In this document: positions 11,898 through 56,997 of the stretch, in pieces | Layout of the letters: the number at the start of each line of letters is the position of its first letter | Position numbering within the stretch: the stretch's first letter is position 1 | Assembly (NCBI RefSeq): GCF_023159225.1 | Contig: NC_063169.1 | Location: 61,715,934 to 61,779,933 of the forward strand | Reading direction: 5' to 3' | Source: Perognathus longimembris pacificus | Lineage: Eukaryota; Chordata; Mammalia; Rodentia; Heteromyidae | Length of the DNA stretch: 64,000 nucleotides | The notes under the pieces: model-generated | Told to the model about the DNA's origin: nothing | Database searches by the model: none | What the model saw: only the letters and a program-made list of their open reading frames with translations | Made by a program: the position numbers and the translations under genes

Positions 11898-11967
<70 letters not shown>
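11898..11967. repeat. (CT)35 microsatellite
   Basis: Uninterrupted CT dinucleotides (GAGA on the other strand), about 500 bases upstream of the candidate alternative first exon. Confidence 0.97.
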
Positions 11968-11973
<6 letters not shown>

Positions 11974-11999
11974 AGTTGCTCTTAAGGGTGAGCCCTTGT

Positions 12000-12461
12000 C
12001 CTGGGTTTGCTCAGATTCTCCAGTTCCGCTCTTTCTTTTCTCTGGAATTCCACAGACAGTAATTAAGGAACTGGAGGCCAGCAGGAGGTCAGGCCGCCGT
12101 CCTCAGTGAAAACAGGGATTGTTGCTCAGGCACAACACTCCCTTTTTTCCTTGTGGTGAATAGGAGATTTGCTTAGAGCTGATGACTTATGCCTTTCTTA
12201 CAAGTTATGCAGTTAGCGAGCGACTGGGGAATCGGGCAGCAGGCAGAGAGAAGCTAATTGAATCCAGTGTCTTCACGTTCTTCTCCCTGGGCTGCTGGGC
12301 TGTGCCGGGAGCCTGCCTGATCATGTAACTTGCAGAGAACATGTTCACAGCAGTGCCTGGTCCTTCTGACTCCGGGATCACGGCGGAGTGAGGCGCGCTG
12401 GGAGTGGGAAGGGTCCGGGGAGGGACAGGATTGTTTCAAAGCCGCCCTGTACGCCTGCTAA
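12000..12461 (+). promoter_or_regulatory. Candidate internal promoter of a short SASH1 isoform
   Basis: About 460 bases with locally raised CpG and no SINE, ending at the ATG-bearing exon. No clear TATA box; AATTAAGGAACTGG and GCGAGCGACTGGG stretches are present. The call rests only on its position next to the predicted first exon. Confidence 0.35.
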
Positions 12462-12473
12462 ATGCCGAAGCCG
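12254..12473 (+). CDS. SASH1: Candidate internal alternative first exon of SASH1 (ATG 12462, encodes MPKP)
   Basis: The codons ATG CCG AAG CCG (12462-12473) are followed at once by a near-consensus donor, GTAAGTGG. The frame ends at phase 0 and exon 9 also begins at phase 0, so splicing would give [12 protein letters not shown] and a 1006-residue short isoform lacking the N-terminal region. An in-frame TAA lies directly before the ATG, so the coding part of this exon cannot extend upstream. The preceding 200 bases are relatively CpG-rich for this intron and look like a 5'UTR or promoter. The -3 base of the ATG is T, a weak initiation context. The 5' edge given is a guess, since no cap site is visible. 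An alternative is a chance donor in a conserved non-coding element. Confidence 0.5.
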
Positions 12474-13600
12474 GTAAGTGGATGAGTGCAATTTCTTAAT
12501 CGAATTAAATTAATTAATTTGTGAAAGGAAAACTTTTCTGTCCGTTTGAGGCAACGTTTTCTGTCTGCTTCTGCCTGCGCCGCCACTTTCTTTTCCTCTC
12601 CGTTTCCTCTCACTTGCTCCTTATTTTTCTTTCCTTTTCTTCTTCTTCTGTCTTTGTCACCCTGGTTGTTGTTCTTCACCCAGGAACCACGCGTTGATTT
12701 TGGAGGAGAAGAGTAAATGATTATTCTGAGAGAGGGAGCATGCATGGGTTGGTGCTCAGTTGTGAGTTGTGTTGGCTTTTTGTATATGAAGGATTTAAAT
12801 TCAGACAGCGGTTTATAATGGTTTTTTCTTCTTCTTCTTAAGTCTACAACGGACTGCCTTTTTCTTAACTTTTAAGAATAATACTGAAACAAACTTGGAT
12901 CTAGGAAGTTGAAGTTTGATTAGACTCTAGGTTAAAAAGAAACGATTATGTGATATTTGCAAGCACGTATGTTTGCAGTTGACAAATGGTCCTCAGAAAT
13001 GATTACGTGGGAGATGGGGGTTGACTTAGTCTGGGTGGTAAATGGTGGTGGTGGTGTGCGCGTGTTGTGTGTGTTCCCTCTGAGCTGAGAAAGCAAGCTG
13101 AGCCAGCACTTCCATAAGACACCCTTAAACTCCTGTGTTCAGAATGGTCCCCAGTTAGCTCCCCAAAAAGGTCGAAGGCTCCTTGCAAGCGTGGTTTAAC
13201 CTTTCTTCCAACACATTCATTTCTTCTGTGCCCTACGGCTTTGGAAAAGCATTTGGGGAAGAAAACTGCATAAAGAGAGCCGTAAACGGTTGGTTATCAT
13301 TTTTGAAGTATCTGTGACAGGCAGCAATGACAGGCTTTCATTGAGCTAGAGGGAATACTTTAAGTGTGCTCAGCACACACGTCTTCCCATTTACAGATGT
13401 GATTAATTTTGCGTGCTTCCCCCCCTCCCTCCCCCACCCATCATCCTGCATGTTGCTGTGTTATAAAAACTTTCTCCACGCTGACTCCGTGGCTTTCCCC
13501 ATTAGGACAGCACAGATGTGTCAGGGATGCACTTGTTCCAAAAGAAGCCCGGGAGAAAGGAGGCTCCACCCTCGGTCCCATGCCAAATGGCCCTGTCAGC
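12474..13600. other. Intron sequence, nothing recognised
   Basis: T-rich then mixed sequence after the candidate donor. A short GGT/GTG repeat lies at 13040-13070. Confidence 0.5.
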
Positions 13601-13900
13601 TCCCCATTCAGTGCCCTGGCAGCCAAATGGTGTGCTATCTCTTTAAAGGAGCTATAGTTTTGTGTCTTGGCTTGGCCAATTTGTTATGGTTTAAAACTGT
13701 GGAGCCAGCTGTCTGCAATCTGATGTAATGTTGTTATGGCAACCAGAAATGAAACACTTAAGCATTCACCACAGAATTACTACATATAGCATTAGCCAAA
13801 GTAATTAAAAGTTGAGCCATATGGGCTTGGTGGTGGAAGAATCCGCAGTAAGAGAGGCTGGAAACCAAGTGTTCGTATTTACAATATTGTAAAGGTGCTT
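13600..13900. promoter_or_regulatory. Candidate enhancer with RFX X-box
   Basis: GTTGTTATGGCAAC (13730-13743) is one or two changes from the palindromic RFX X-box. Around it are CTCTTTAAAGGAGCTATAG, TTGGCTTGGCCAAT and several homeodomain-type TAATTA/ATTAC cores in repeat-free sequence. Function is inferred from motifs only. Confidence 0.35.
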
Positions 13901-14104
13901 TTCTGCATCGTTAGTGGGATAGGTTGCTTTTGTGGTTTTTTTTCTTCTTGAAGGTTTGGGATGAGGGTTAATATAGAGCTGATTGAGTTTAACCTTGTCG
14001 TTTCTAGGATGATCAAACTAAATTATACTTTAATGAACTTTAATGAACTCTGTTCTGGCCCGGGTGGAAGGAAGGAAGGGAGCAATAGCATCTCACGTTT
14101 GAGT

Positions 14105-14213
14105 AGTTCTGGCTTCTTGCTGGTTAATTGGAGATAAGAGTCTCAAATCTGTCTGCCTGTGCTGGCTTCACGAGCCTCAGACTTCAGCCTCCCGAATAGG
14201 ATTATAGTGCCTT
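14105..14213 (-). repeat. SINE, head and middle part
   Basis: GGTTAATTGGAGATAAGAG, then CTTCAGCCTCCCGAATAGG; the tail is missing. Confidence 0.75.
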
Positions 14214-15639
14214 TCTAAATATTCTCAAACTTTCCTCCCTGGTAGTGCATTACCTGAATAGAAAGATGAGAGGTGTTATTTTTAGTATTTGGAAGTGGCT
14301 CATAGTTCCTTAGAAAGAGAAGCACAGCATGAAGACTGTATTGATTTACTATCCAGTTAAGATACAATGCAGCCTTTTACATTGTCTTTGTGTTAAAAAC
14401 ACTTTCCTGAGAGACTTTCTTAAAAACAAGCATTTTAGTCCTCCCTTCTGTGGGACTGGGGAAGGAGTAAGAAGTCAGTCCCTCCCCATTAATAAAAACG
14501 CATCCTTGAGAAACAGTGCACAACTGCACTCCCAGGCTGATTATACAGGATTTTTTTTATTAAAAAAATACACACACATAAATTTCTTGCATAGCTTCTG
14601 TTTTATCTTAGATTTGTCTTCATTATAAGTCCTGTCGCACCAAACTTGTTGAGTGCCAGAAGCATGGTAAAGGCAGGGGAAGTTCGTGGTTGCTGTGGTT
14701 TCGGATTTGTCAATGACAGATACCTTCCAAACCTTCACTGTTTTAGGAAAATAAAAAAGTGACTTCAGTTCCGGATCTAAACTGCTCATGTTCCTCCAAA
14801 AGTGGATGGAGCATGTGAAATCAATTAAATAAGTACCTGGGATATGTTCTTTTCCTACCATAGTGAATCTGAGTGGAGGAAAGAAGGGTTTTATGAGGGG
14901 AACTTCTGTTGCCTCGCAGTCTGTTCTCCTGGCATGAACTAGTTTCATTTCTCCTTGGAAAGTTCACTGGAATGCACCTTTCCTACAGATGTTTTGTATC
15001 TTTGTAGACTAAAAAAATCTTCTATTACTAATTTCACTATCCGATCCTCCGTGCCCTCCCAATCCCCATACACAAACTGGGTACCACCAGCACCCCACAT
15101 GTAGGCATGAGGACTGTCCACGTCCTTGAGTTTTACCTTGTCCTACAGTTTCCTGGTTCTTCCTGTTTCTTGATCATGCTCACTTGGGGCTTAGTTCAAT
15201 TTTCATCTGACTTCAGAATTTATAACCAGGGTTAGAAACATATCCTCGGACTTTCTCAAACCCAGAGACTTCGTGTGGTAACGGGCCGATTCTTCTGTTG
15301 GCATTGTTTGCTGTTGGGGCTGTCAAATATTTGTGTATAATCCCATGCACTGGCCCATTACCCAGATTAAACACCAGCCCAGTTCCCATGCCTCTGTTGA
15401 CGACTACCCTGATCAATTCAACCCAATGAAAATGATATCCATACTAAGTAATGCCACATGTGTGAGGACCTTAAGTTATTGTTTGACTTAAAAATTTTAA
15501 CCTTTTATGTTTAAGCCAACTACACCAAGCTAATTATCCAACATAATCACCTCCCTAGTCCATTACCTGGAGGTCTTGTTTGCATTCTTCTTGACCAGGT
15601 AGCTAGTAGTTAACTTCTATTCTGAGATCTACTTTTTTT
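14214..15639. other. Intron sequence, nothing recognised
   Basis: AT-rich. A 135-codon minus-strand ORF (14541-14948) has no recognised motif or coding-style composition. Confidence 0.5.
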
Positions 15640-15846
15640 TTTTGGTGTGGGTCCTGGGGCTTGAACTCAGGGCCTGGGCACTGTCTCTGAGCTCTTTTTA
15701 CTCAAAGCCAGTGCTCTATCCCTTGAGCTACACCTCCACTTCCATCCTTTTTTTGGTGATTAATTGGAGCTCACAGAATTTCCTGCCCTGGTTGGTTGAC
15801 TTTGAACTGTGATCCTCAGATCTCTGCCTCTTCCTGAGTATCCATG
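15640..15846 (-). repeat. Alu/B1-head plus tRNA-like-tail SINE
   Basis: Preceded by a T-run (its reversed A-tail): CCTGGGGCTTGAACTCAGGG, GCCAGTGCTCTATCCCTTGA, GATTAATTGGAGCTCACAG, TCCTCAGATCTCTGCCTC. Confidence 0.85.
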
Positions 15847-51095
<35,249 letters not shown>

Positions 51096-51960
51096 CCCGC
51101 GCCTCGGCGCACCTCCCTGGACGAGAGCCAGCCCTCCACCGTGCTTGCCACGCTCACGCCATTCCTCCATCTCTGGCCGGCTGACCGGATGCAGAAGAAA
51201 GGCCCTGCGTGGGGCCCACAGAATGACACATGTGGACACAGGACTGAGGCCGCCCCCCTTTTCCTCCAGGAAAAGCCCCCCCCTCAAAGAAATTGGTGGG
51301 GTTCTCAATGACTGCCCTCCCCCCTCCAAGAGCAAGACAAGCACTTAGTTTTATTTTCAGACACAGAAGAAACCAAGATGCCAACGGGGTACCAAGACCA
51401 TGCCTCCAGCCTAGCTTCGTGCTGCGGGAGAGCTGGGAGGAGAGGAGAGGGCGGGGCGGCCTGTTGTTTCTCATCGAGGACCCTTGGATCTTTTGTCAGT
51501 CGTGCCCATGCCCAATGGGCTTCGCCAGGCCAAAGTCACAGCCTTGGGAGTGGTTGTACACTATCAGCCATGCTTACTTGTTGACAAGTGAAAAAGATCA
51601 GGGCGCACCCGGAAAATAAGGAAAGTCCTGTTCTCCTTTAGATAAACAAGGGACCTTTGTAAGAATTGCTTCCTAGCAATCAGCTTTTATTTGCCTTAAT
51701 ATAAGCTTTTAAGCAGATATCTATCTAATGTTCACAACCCCTGTTCCTAACCCTAGTTCCAAATCTTCAGCTTAAACTGCCATCTAACATTCCTGGGATG
51801 TTTCTAGAAAGAAAGAAAGAAAAAAAAAAACCCTTTTCTAATTGTCTTGTTCTAACCATGGCTTATTTTGTAGAGGTGTTTATCAGGCACACTTTCATGT
51901 TGGCTTTGGGTCTTTAACCACAAACTCAATGAAAAAGAGAGATGAGAAATTCACAAAGAG

Positions 51961-52014
51961 GTGTGTGTGTGTGTGCGTGGTGTGTGCGTGCGTGCGTGTG
52001 CGTGCGTGTGCACA
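51961..52014. repeat. GT/GC alternating repeat in the 3'UTR
   Basis: GTGTGT changing to GCGTGCGTG, 54 bases, transcribed. Confidence 0.9.
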
Positions 52015-52572
52015 TGCACACTGCCTGCATTTTAATCCATTTAGTAGTGGGCCACGTGGGTCATGTGCTGCACTATTGACTTGGTATCTGACTCTGTCCA
52101 TCCCCAAATTGCGAGGTTAACTGATAGAGCGTCTTGGCGCAAAGTCTAGAGTGCTGAATAGTTCAGAAAGAGCTTTCTAAAAAGGGAAATGGTTTCCAAA
52201 GTGGGCTTTTCTTTCTTTCCCCTAAGCTTTCTTTCACTTCTCTCCTTTTCCTTCCTTGGATAATTCTTAAAATTCAAACCAAGGTTCATTAAGGAGCCAG
52301 ATGAACCATTCACCCCATGTACCGTGTGCCTCTTCTCAATTGTTTTCTCAGCAGATCTCAATCCATTTTGTCCTAGCGTTCAGAGTTTAAGGTTTGCTTA
52401 GCAATCAGCAAATCTAGACAACCTTTAAGGTTGTCTGTTACTTTGGATTTTGTTTTTTCCTTCATATTCTTATGAGCATTATTTGAAGCATCCATGTGGT
52501 TATTTAGAATAGGAGCATTTGGAACTCAAGACTTTGATCAAAAGTTCTCTTCGTATTTCCTCTGGTTATTAA

Positions 52573-52578
52573 AATAAA
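52573..52578 (+). terminator. SASH1: Possible proximal polyadenylation signal
   Basis: AATAAA in TATTAAAATAAATGC, about 1.5 kb after the stop codon. Use of this site would shorten the 3'UTR by half. The downstream 40 bases are only moderately GT/T-rich. Confidence 0.4.
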
Positions 52579-53885
52579 TGCTTCCCTCCGGGGTTTTAAG
52601 GAAGAGTGGTTATGTGGCCGACAAAGCCATCATTAACATCTGTTTTGTGCATCTGGAGCCCTGTCTGAGGAACAGCAGAACATCCTCAGGTTAGGTCGGT
52701 GTTTTCATGTCTTGGTGTGATTTTTTCAAAACAGTGTGTGTTGTTGTTATTAATGATGTACACCTTCTATAAGACGCCATGCGAAGGAGTTGTGGAGACA
52801 TTGAATACAAAGCTAAAGCTCCCCAGTTTCTCCTGAGCTTGTTTTCATCCCAGGTGGGTTGCGGTATAGCGCGTCTGCAAGGGCAGCGGTGGGTAGCAGG
52901 GTCCTGGGTAGCTGCGGCTACTCAACAGATGGTTCTGTGGAGGAGGTAGGTGCTGGAAGACCATCTTCTTCTTCTTTCTGTTGAAATACCTCAGCTTGAC
53001 ATTCCAGCGGGTCCTGCTGAGCACAAAAGACGAACCCGAAGTCTTGTTAGAGGTAGTAGCGAAGGAGGTGGGGACACCTCGTGTGAATTTCCACCATTTT
53101 AGGTCATTCTCAGTGTAAGGTTTTCATAAGGAAACCTAGCACTAGAGGTGTTGCCAATGCCAAACCATATAAGTTGTTTCTTTTTTGTTTTTTTTTTAAT
53201 CACTCTGGAAGTTACTGCCTTTGCATGGAAAATTAAATTCAGGGACCACACATAATTTTTAGTGAGAGGACGTCTGATCTGAGGGGACTGAGGTTGTTGT
53301 TTTTTTTCGTGTTAGTGTTTTCTTTTTAAACGCGTGGGGGTTTGGGTTTGGGTTTGTGTGTATATCCTTAGTGCTTGCTTGGTCTTCTTTTGCTTTAAAC
53401 TTTCATTTGGTCTGAGAGGAGCCCGCCTGTGGGGGACGTGATTAAAATGGCTGGGAGCTGCCTGTGTGGTAGGCAGGTGTCAGGCCTTAGCAATATCCAT
53501 TTTCAATCCGTTCGTATTTGGTACAGAATTTTGAGTGACAGTGGGAATCGTTGTCTTTGGCAAGCACAAAAGAAACCTGAAAGGGCAGTTCGGCTCAGGT
53601 AGCTACGCAGAATGTTGTTATGTACAGAAACAGCTGGGCTGGAAAAGAAATACAGTTAATCCTAATGACTGACATTCCCAAACCACCAAGACGAAATCAC
53701 TTTTTCATGGCCTTGCCTCACTGAAGGCTCTTTTCTCTGTCTGGAACCCAGGTATGGTTGAAATTGGAATCCAGTCCCCAACGTAGCAAGAGCTTGCTTT
53801 TATAACTGCAGGGATTTTAAAAAAAGTCAGTTCACCAAGTCTCAGCTGCATGTGGTACTGTATTCTGTTCAGAAAAAAATTAAAA

Positions 53886-53912
53886 GTATATAAATATATA
53901 TATATATATAAA
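53886..53912. repeat. (TA)n run in the 3'UTR
   Basis: AAGTATATAAATATATATAT pattern, 27 bases. Confidence 0.85.
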
Positions 53913-54265
53913 ACCGTCTGAGTCCAAGTTATCTTGATTTTAAATTGATAGAGAAAACATACTGTCAAGCAAGTTATATAACAACTAACAACATTGCACT
54001 TTCTGTATATGAAATCAATATTTAAATAACTTATTTTTCTCCATTGCTGTTCTTAAACGTTGTAAGTAGCTGTAATATACCAGTACCAATATGTTATTGC
54101 AATTGCTTCAGCCCAAGAAAGCTGTGTATTGTTTTAAAAAAAATTGTAAAAAAAAATTTATTGTGATGTTTCATTTAGAAAAAAAAAAAGGTGGACAGAA
54201 GGGTTTTCCTATGTATCAAAACTTGTCTATAATGATGTCATCTATGTACCTAGAAAAAAAAAGTA

Positions 54266-54271
54266 AATAAA
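54266..54271 (+). terminator. SASH1: Main SASH1 polyadenylation signal AATAAA
   Basis: AATAAA in the context GTAAATAAATTTCTCC, followed 20-35 nt later by a T/GT-rich downstream element (CTTGTTTTCTTC). A SINE begins about 50 bases later, so the transcript end sits right at the border of the repeat-rich intergenic region. Confidence 0.8.
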
Positions 54272-54324
54272 TTTCTCCAATTGAATCTGCATCTTGTTTT
54301 CTTCAGGACTTCGAAGGTAGATGG

Positions 54325-54540
54325 GAGCCAGTGGTTCACATCTGTAATCATAGCTACTTGGGAGGCTGGCTGGCCTCCGAGCCTGCCTGAGCAAAAGGAG
54401 CAGTCTGTGAGACTCTCTAACTCCAAAGAACCAGCAAAAAGCCAGAAACAGAGGCGGGGCCCCAGTGGGACAGTGCCAGCCTAGAGCAAAAGAGCCAAGC
54501 AAGTGTTCCAGGCTCTGAGTTCAGCTTCCAGTACTGGCAC
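54325..54540 (+). repeat. Alu/B1-head plus tRNA-like-tail SINE
   Basis: GGAGCCAGTGGTTCACATCT, CTACTTGGGAGGCTGG, CTCTGAGTTCAGCTTCCAGT; lies just past the SASH1 poly(A) site. Confidence 0.8.
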
Positions 54541-54596
54541 ACACAAACCACCCGTTGAGTTTCTCTGGGTCCTTCAGTCAATTTGCACAATCTCCC

Positions 54597-54675
54597 AGCC
54601 TCTGTGTAGTCTCTCTGTCTCTCTCTCTTTGTCTCTCTCTCTCTCCCCTCCTCTCTCTTCTCTCCTCTCTTCTTG
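54597..54675. repeat. CT-rich simple repeat
   Basis: CTCTCT with TTTG interruptions. Confidence 0.85.
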
Positions 54676-54782
54676 ACTCAAAAAGAGCTCCCAGGGTCCT
54701 GCCCTCCAGCTTTCCTGAATCTTCCCCTTGAATTGATCAGCAGAAAGCAGGTCCTTGACAGCTGGCTCATCCACCTAGTTCT

Positions 54783-55210
54783 TCTTCCTTTTTTATTATA
54801 AAGGTGACATCTAGAGGAGTTATAGTCATGTAAGTCCCGTAAGTACGTTTTCTTTTTGAACGGTGTCACCCTTTCCCTCCCAGTTTTTCCCTCCCATCTC
54901 CTCCCACAGCTCCGTATCTAGTGAGTACCACTAATGCATGTGGTTCACTCTCAGCCCCAACATTTCTGTGTCCCCCTTACCCTCCCAAAGACAGAAAAAC
55001 AAACAAGATGAAAAGAAAACAAGAACAGCAACAAAGGAAAAAGTCTCTTGTTTCCGTTTCGTGGAGTTCATTTCAGTAAGTATTCTCTTATATGATCAGA
55101 GGTATACGGCACAGCACCTTTGTTCCTCTGCTAAGAATATCCTGTTTGGGTCTCACTGTGTGTGACTACCTGGAGTCCTGTGTCATTTACCATGTTCCAG
55201 TGCCATCCAC
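54783..55210. repeat. Probable LINE-1-derived fragment (same family as 19108-19420)
   Basis: TTATTATAAAGGTGACATCT, GTTATAGTCATGTAAGTCCC and TTTTTGAACGGTGTCACCCT match the intron 9 copy in order and orientation. The A-rich stretch (AGAAAACAAGAACAGCAAC) and what follows look like a LINE 3' region. Family assignment is inference. Confidence 0.5.
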
Positions 55211-55807
55211 CTATTTTTTTTTTTAAAGCTATTAACACCCTGCACTTCCTTTGGGGGAAACGGACCCCTCCCCTTCTGAGTAGCTGGGGCTTCCCCTCCG
55301 CCACTGAGCAGAGAACACACGTTAGGTCAGGCCAGGCATTCCTGCTGGAAGGAGGCCCTTGAGTTGAAAGCCAACACTGCAAGATGGTGGAACTGAACGG
55401 CGCCTGTGAGGGCACCGGTGGTAGAGCCCACCAAGTCCACAAAGCCAGCAAAGCCTACACCTCCGCCTTCGTCCTTTCCTTGGATTCCTGTGCGGCGAAT
55501 GGCCGCCAACTGCTTTGCCTCTGTGACCCTCAGGTAATATGGAGACACTAAGAACAGTCACACCCCTGGTAGAGTTGATCCTTAAAAGTTTTTAACTCAG
55601 TGTGAACTGGCATATGGCTGTACATTCCACTTTAGTATATGTATTTGCATTTTAAAAGAGACAGTTATAGTCAAATATATGTCCACTGGAAAATAAAACT
55701 AAGTTTGACACCTCATTGAAAGCATACAAGATGTAAGGCCATCTGTGTGTATGTGTGAAAGTAGTTGGTAGTGGATATTGTCCTTAAAAAAAAAAGAATA
55801 GATCCAG
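55211..55807. other. Intergenic, nothing recognised
   Basis: GC-rich first half with overlapping minus-strand ORFs lacking family motifs. Confidence 0.5.
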
Positions 55808-56008
55808 CTAGCCAAGTGTCTGTAGCTCACACCTGTCATCCTAGCTACTCAGGAGGCTGAAATCTGAGGATCATGGTTCAAAGCCAGCCTGGGCAGGGAA
55901 GTCTGTGCGACTCTAACCACCAGCAAATTGGAAGTGGAGCTGTGGCTTGAAGTGGTAGAGTGTTAGCACACAGGCCCTGAGTTCAAGCCTCACGACTGAC
56001 CAAAAGAA
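55808..56008 (+). repeat. Alu/B1-head plus tRNA-like-tail SINE
   Basis: CTGTAGCTCACACCTGTCAT, GGATCATGGTTCAAAGCCAG, GTGGAGCTGTGGCTTGAAGT, CCCTGAGTTCAAGCCTC. Confidence 0.88.
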
Positions 56009-56978
56009 AAGAAATCTCTCCAAACTTCACATTTTCCTAATGTAGGTAATCTTCACTCTTTTTGCCACAACCATCTCCTCTCTCTGGGGAGCAGCCATTC
56101 CCTCCTCTTCCCTGAGGCCGCCTGACAGTGTCCTTCGGTGTCCTTGTTCCCTAATCACTCTTTACAAGTTCTGGAACCTCAAACATCCACCCCAGGGCCT
56201 CAGCTCATCTTTGGTGTTCTCACTGCAGTTTACATTCCCCTCAGAGTCAGGGTAGAAGAAAGCCTCTCCTACCCATCTCCCAATTGTTACCCAGGGCTGA
56301 ATCTGGCCCCAGAGAGCCTTCCTACCCAAGTGTTTGGGGAAAGCGCTGCCACCTTACTTAATACCGAAACAGATTCAAGACACAAGGTCCTTTAGCAGCA
56401 GCTTTGACTTGACTGACCCGCTGACCAGTCCCCGGGGTGCCCCATACAGATAGGGCAAATAACAGGCACGGGAACCAAGGCTGACTCCCTCCGGCCCTCC
56501 CCTACCTCACCCAGGGCTCTTAGCACCTGCTCCGCGTCTGCAGGCTGGCCATTTGCTTAATTCATCAGGTGTTTTTTTTCTTTTTAATTTCTTCAATTTA
56601 ACACTCTTAGGAGGAAAGGCAATGGATTTAACCACACAAGTGTGTTTATTAAGACAAGGTGAACAGAGTTCATAGGAAAACAGCCAAGCAGGGAATGGCA
56701 GGAAGAGCAGCTACTACCCCCAAACCTTCCCAACAAGAAGACGGGGGGGGGGGGGGGGGGGCAGGGAGGGCGTCGTGAGAAGGAGAAAAGATGAGGAACT
56801 AAGAATGGGACAAGTCTTTAGCGTCACAACCTTCCAGGGAGCAGAGAGGGGAGAAAGACCCTCTCCTATCAGAAAGCCTTCCAGCTCGTACTGTTTAACC
56901 AGGATGCAGGCGCTGGGTTGAAAGGTGCTTGGGCTGAAAGGCCTCTTTTACCACACAGGGAGCTGTAACTGCAGCACA
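56009..56978. other. Intergenic; G19 run
   Basis: No gene. A 19-base G homopolymer at 56743-56761. TTTATT at 56645, AATAAA on the other strand, may mark an old 3' end or LTR, but nothing else supports it. Confidence 0.4.
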
Positions 56979-56997
56979 TGGCCACCAGAGGGCACTG
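56979..56997 (+). promoter_or_regulatory. Strong CTCF-like motif downstream of SASH1
   Basis: TGGCCACCAGAGGGCACTG agrees with the 19-base CTCF consensus at about 16 positions, forward orientation, 2.7 kb past the SASH1 poly(A) signal, outside recognised SINEs. A weaker reversed look-alike sits at about 57149-57165. Confidence 0.6.

Larger units (their letters stand above)
51096..54290 (+). other. SASH1: SASH1 3'UTR (about 3.2 kb)
   Basis: Non-coding from the stop codon to a predicted cleavage site 15-25 nt after the AATAAA at 54266-54271. It holds a GT/GC repeat (51961-52014), an internal AATAAA (52573-52578), T- and A-rich stretches and a TA run (53886-53912). I recognise no SINE inside it, unlike the flanking introns and intergenic DNA, which fits a constrained UTR. 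The end sequence agrees with the end of the human SASH1 transcript as I remember it. Confidence 0.85.

Noticed and set aside
14541..14948. 135-codon minus-strand ORF
   Set aside because: No recognised domain, ends in an AT-rich low-complexity stretch; probably chance.
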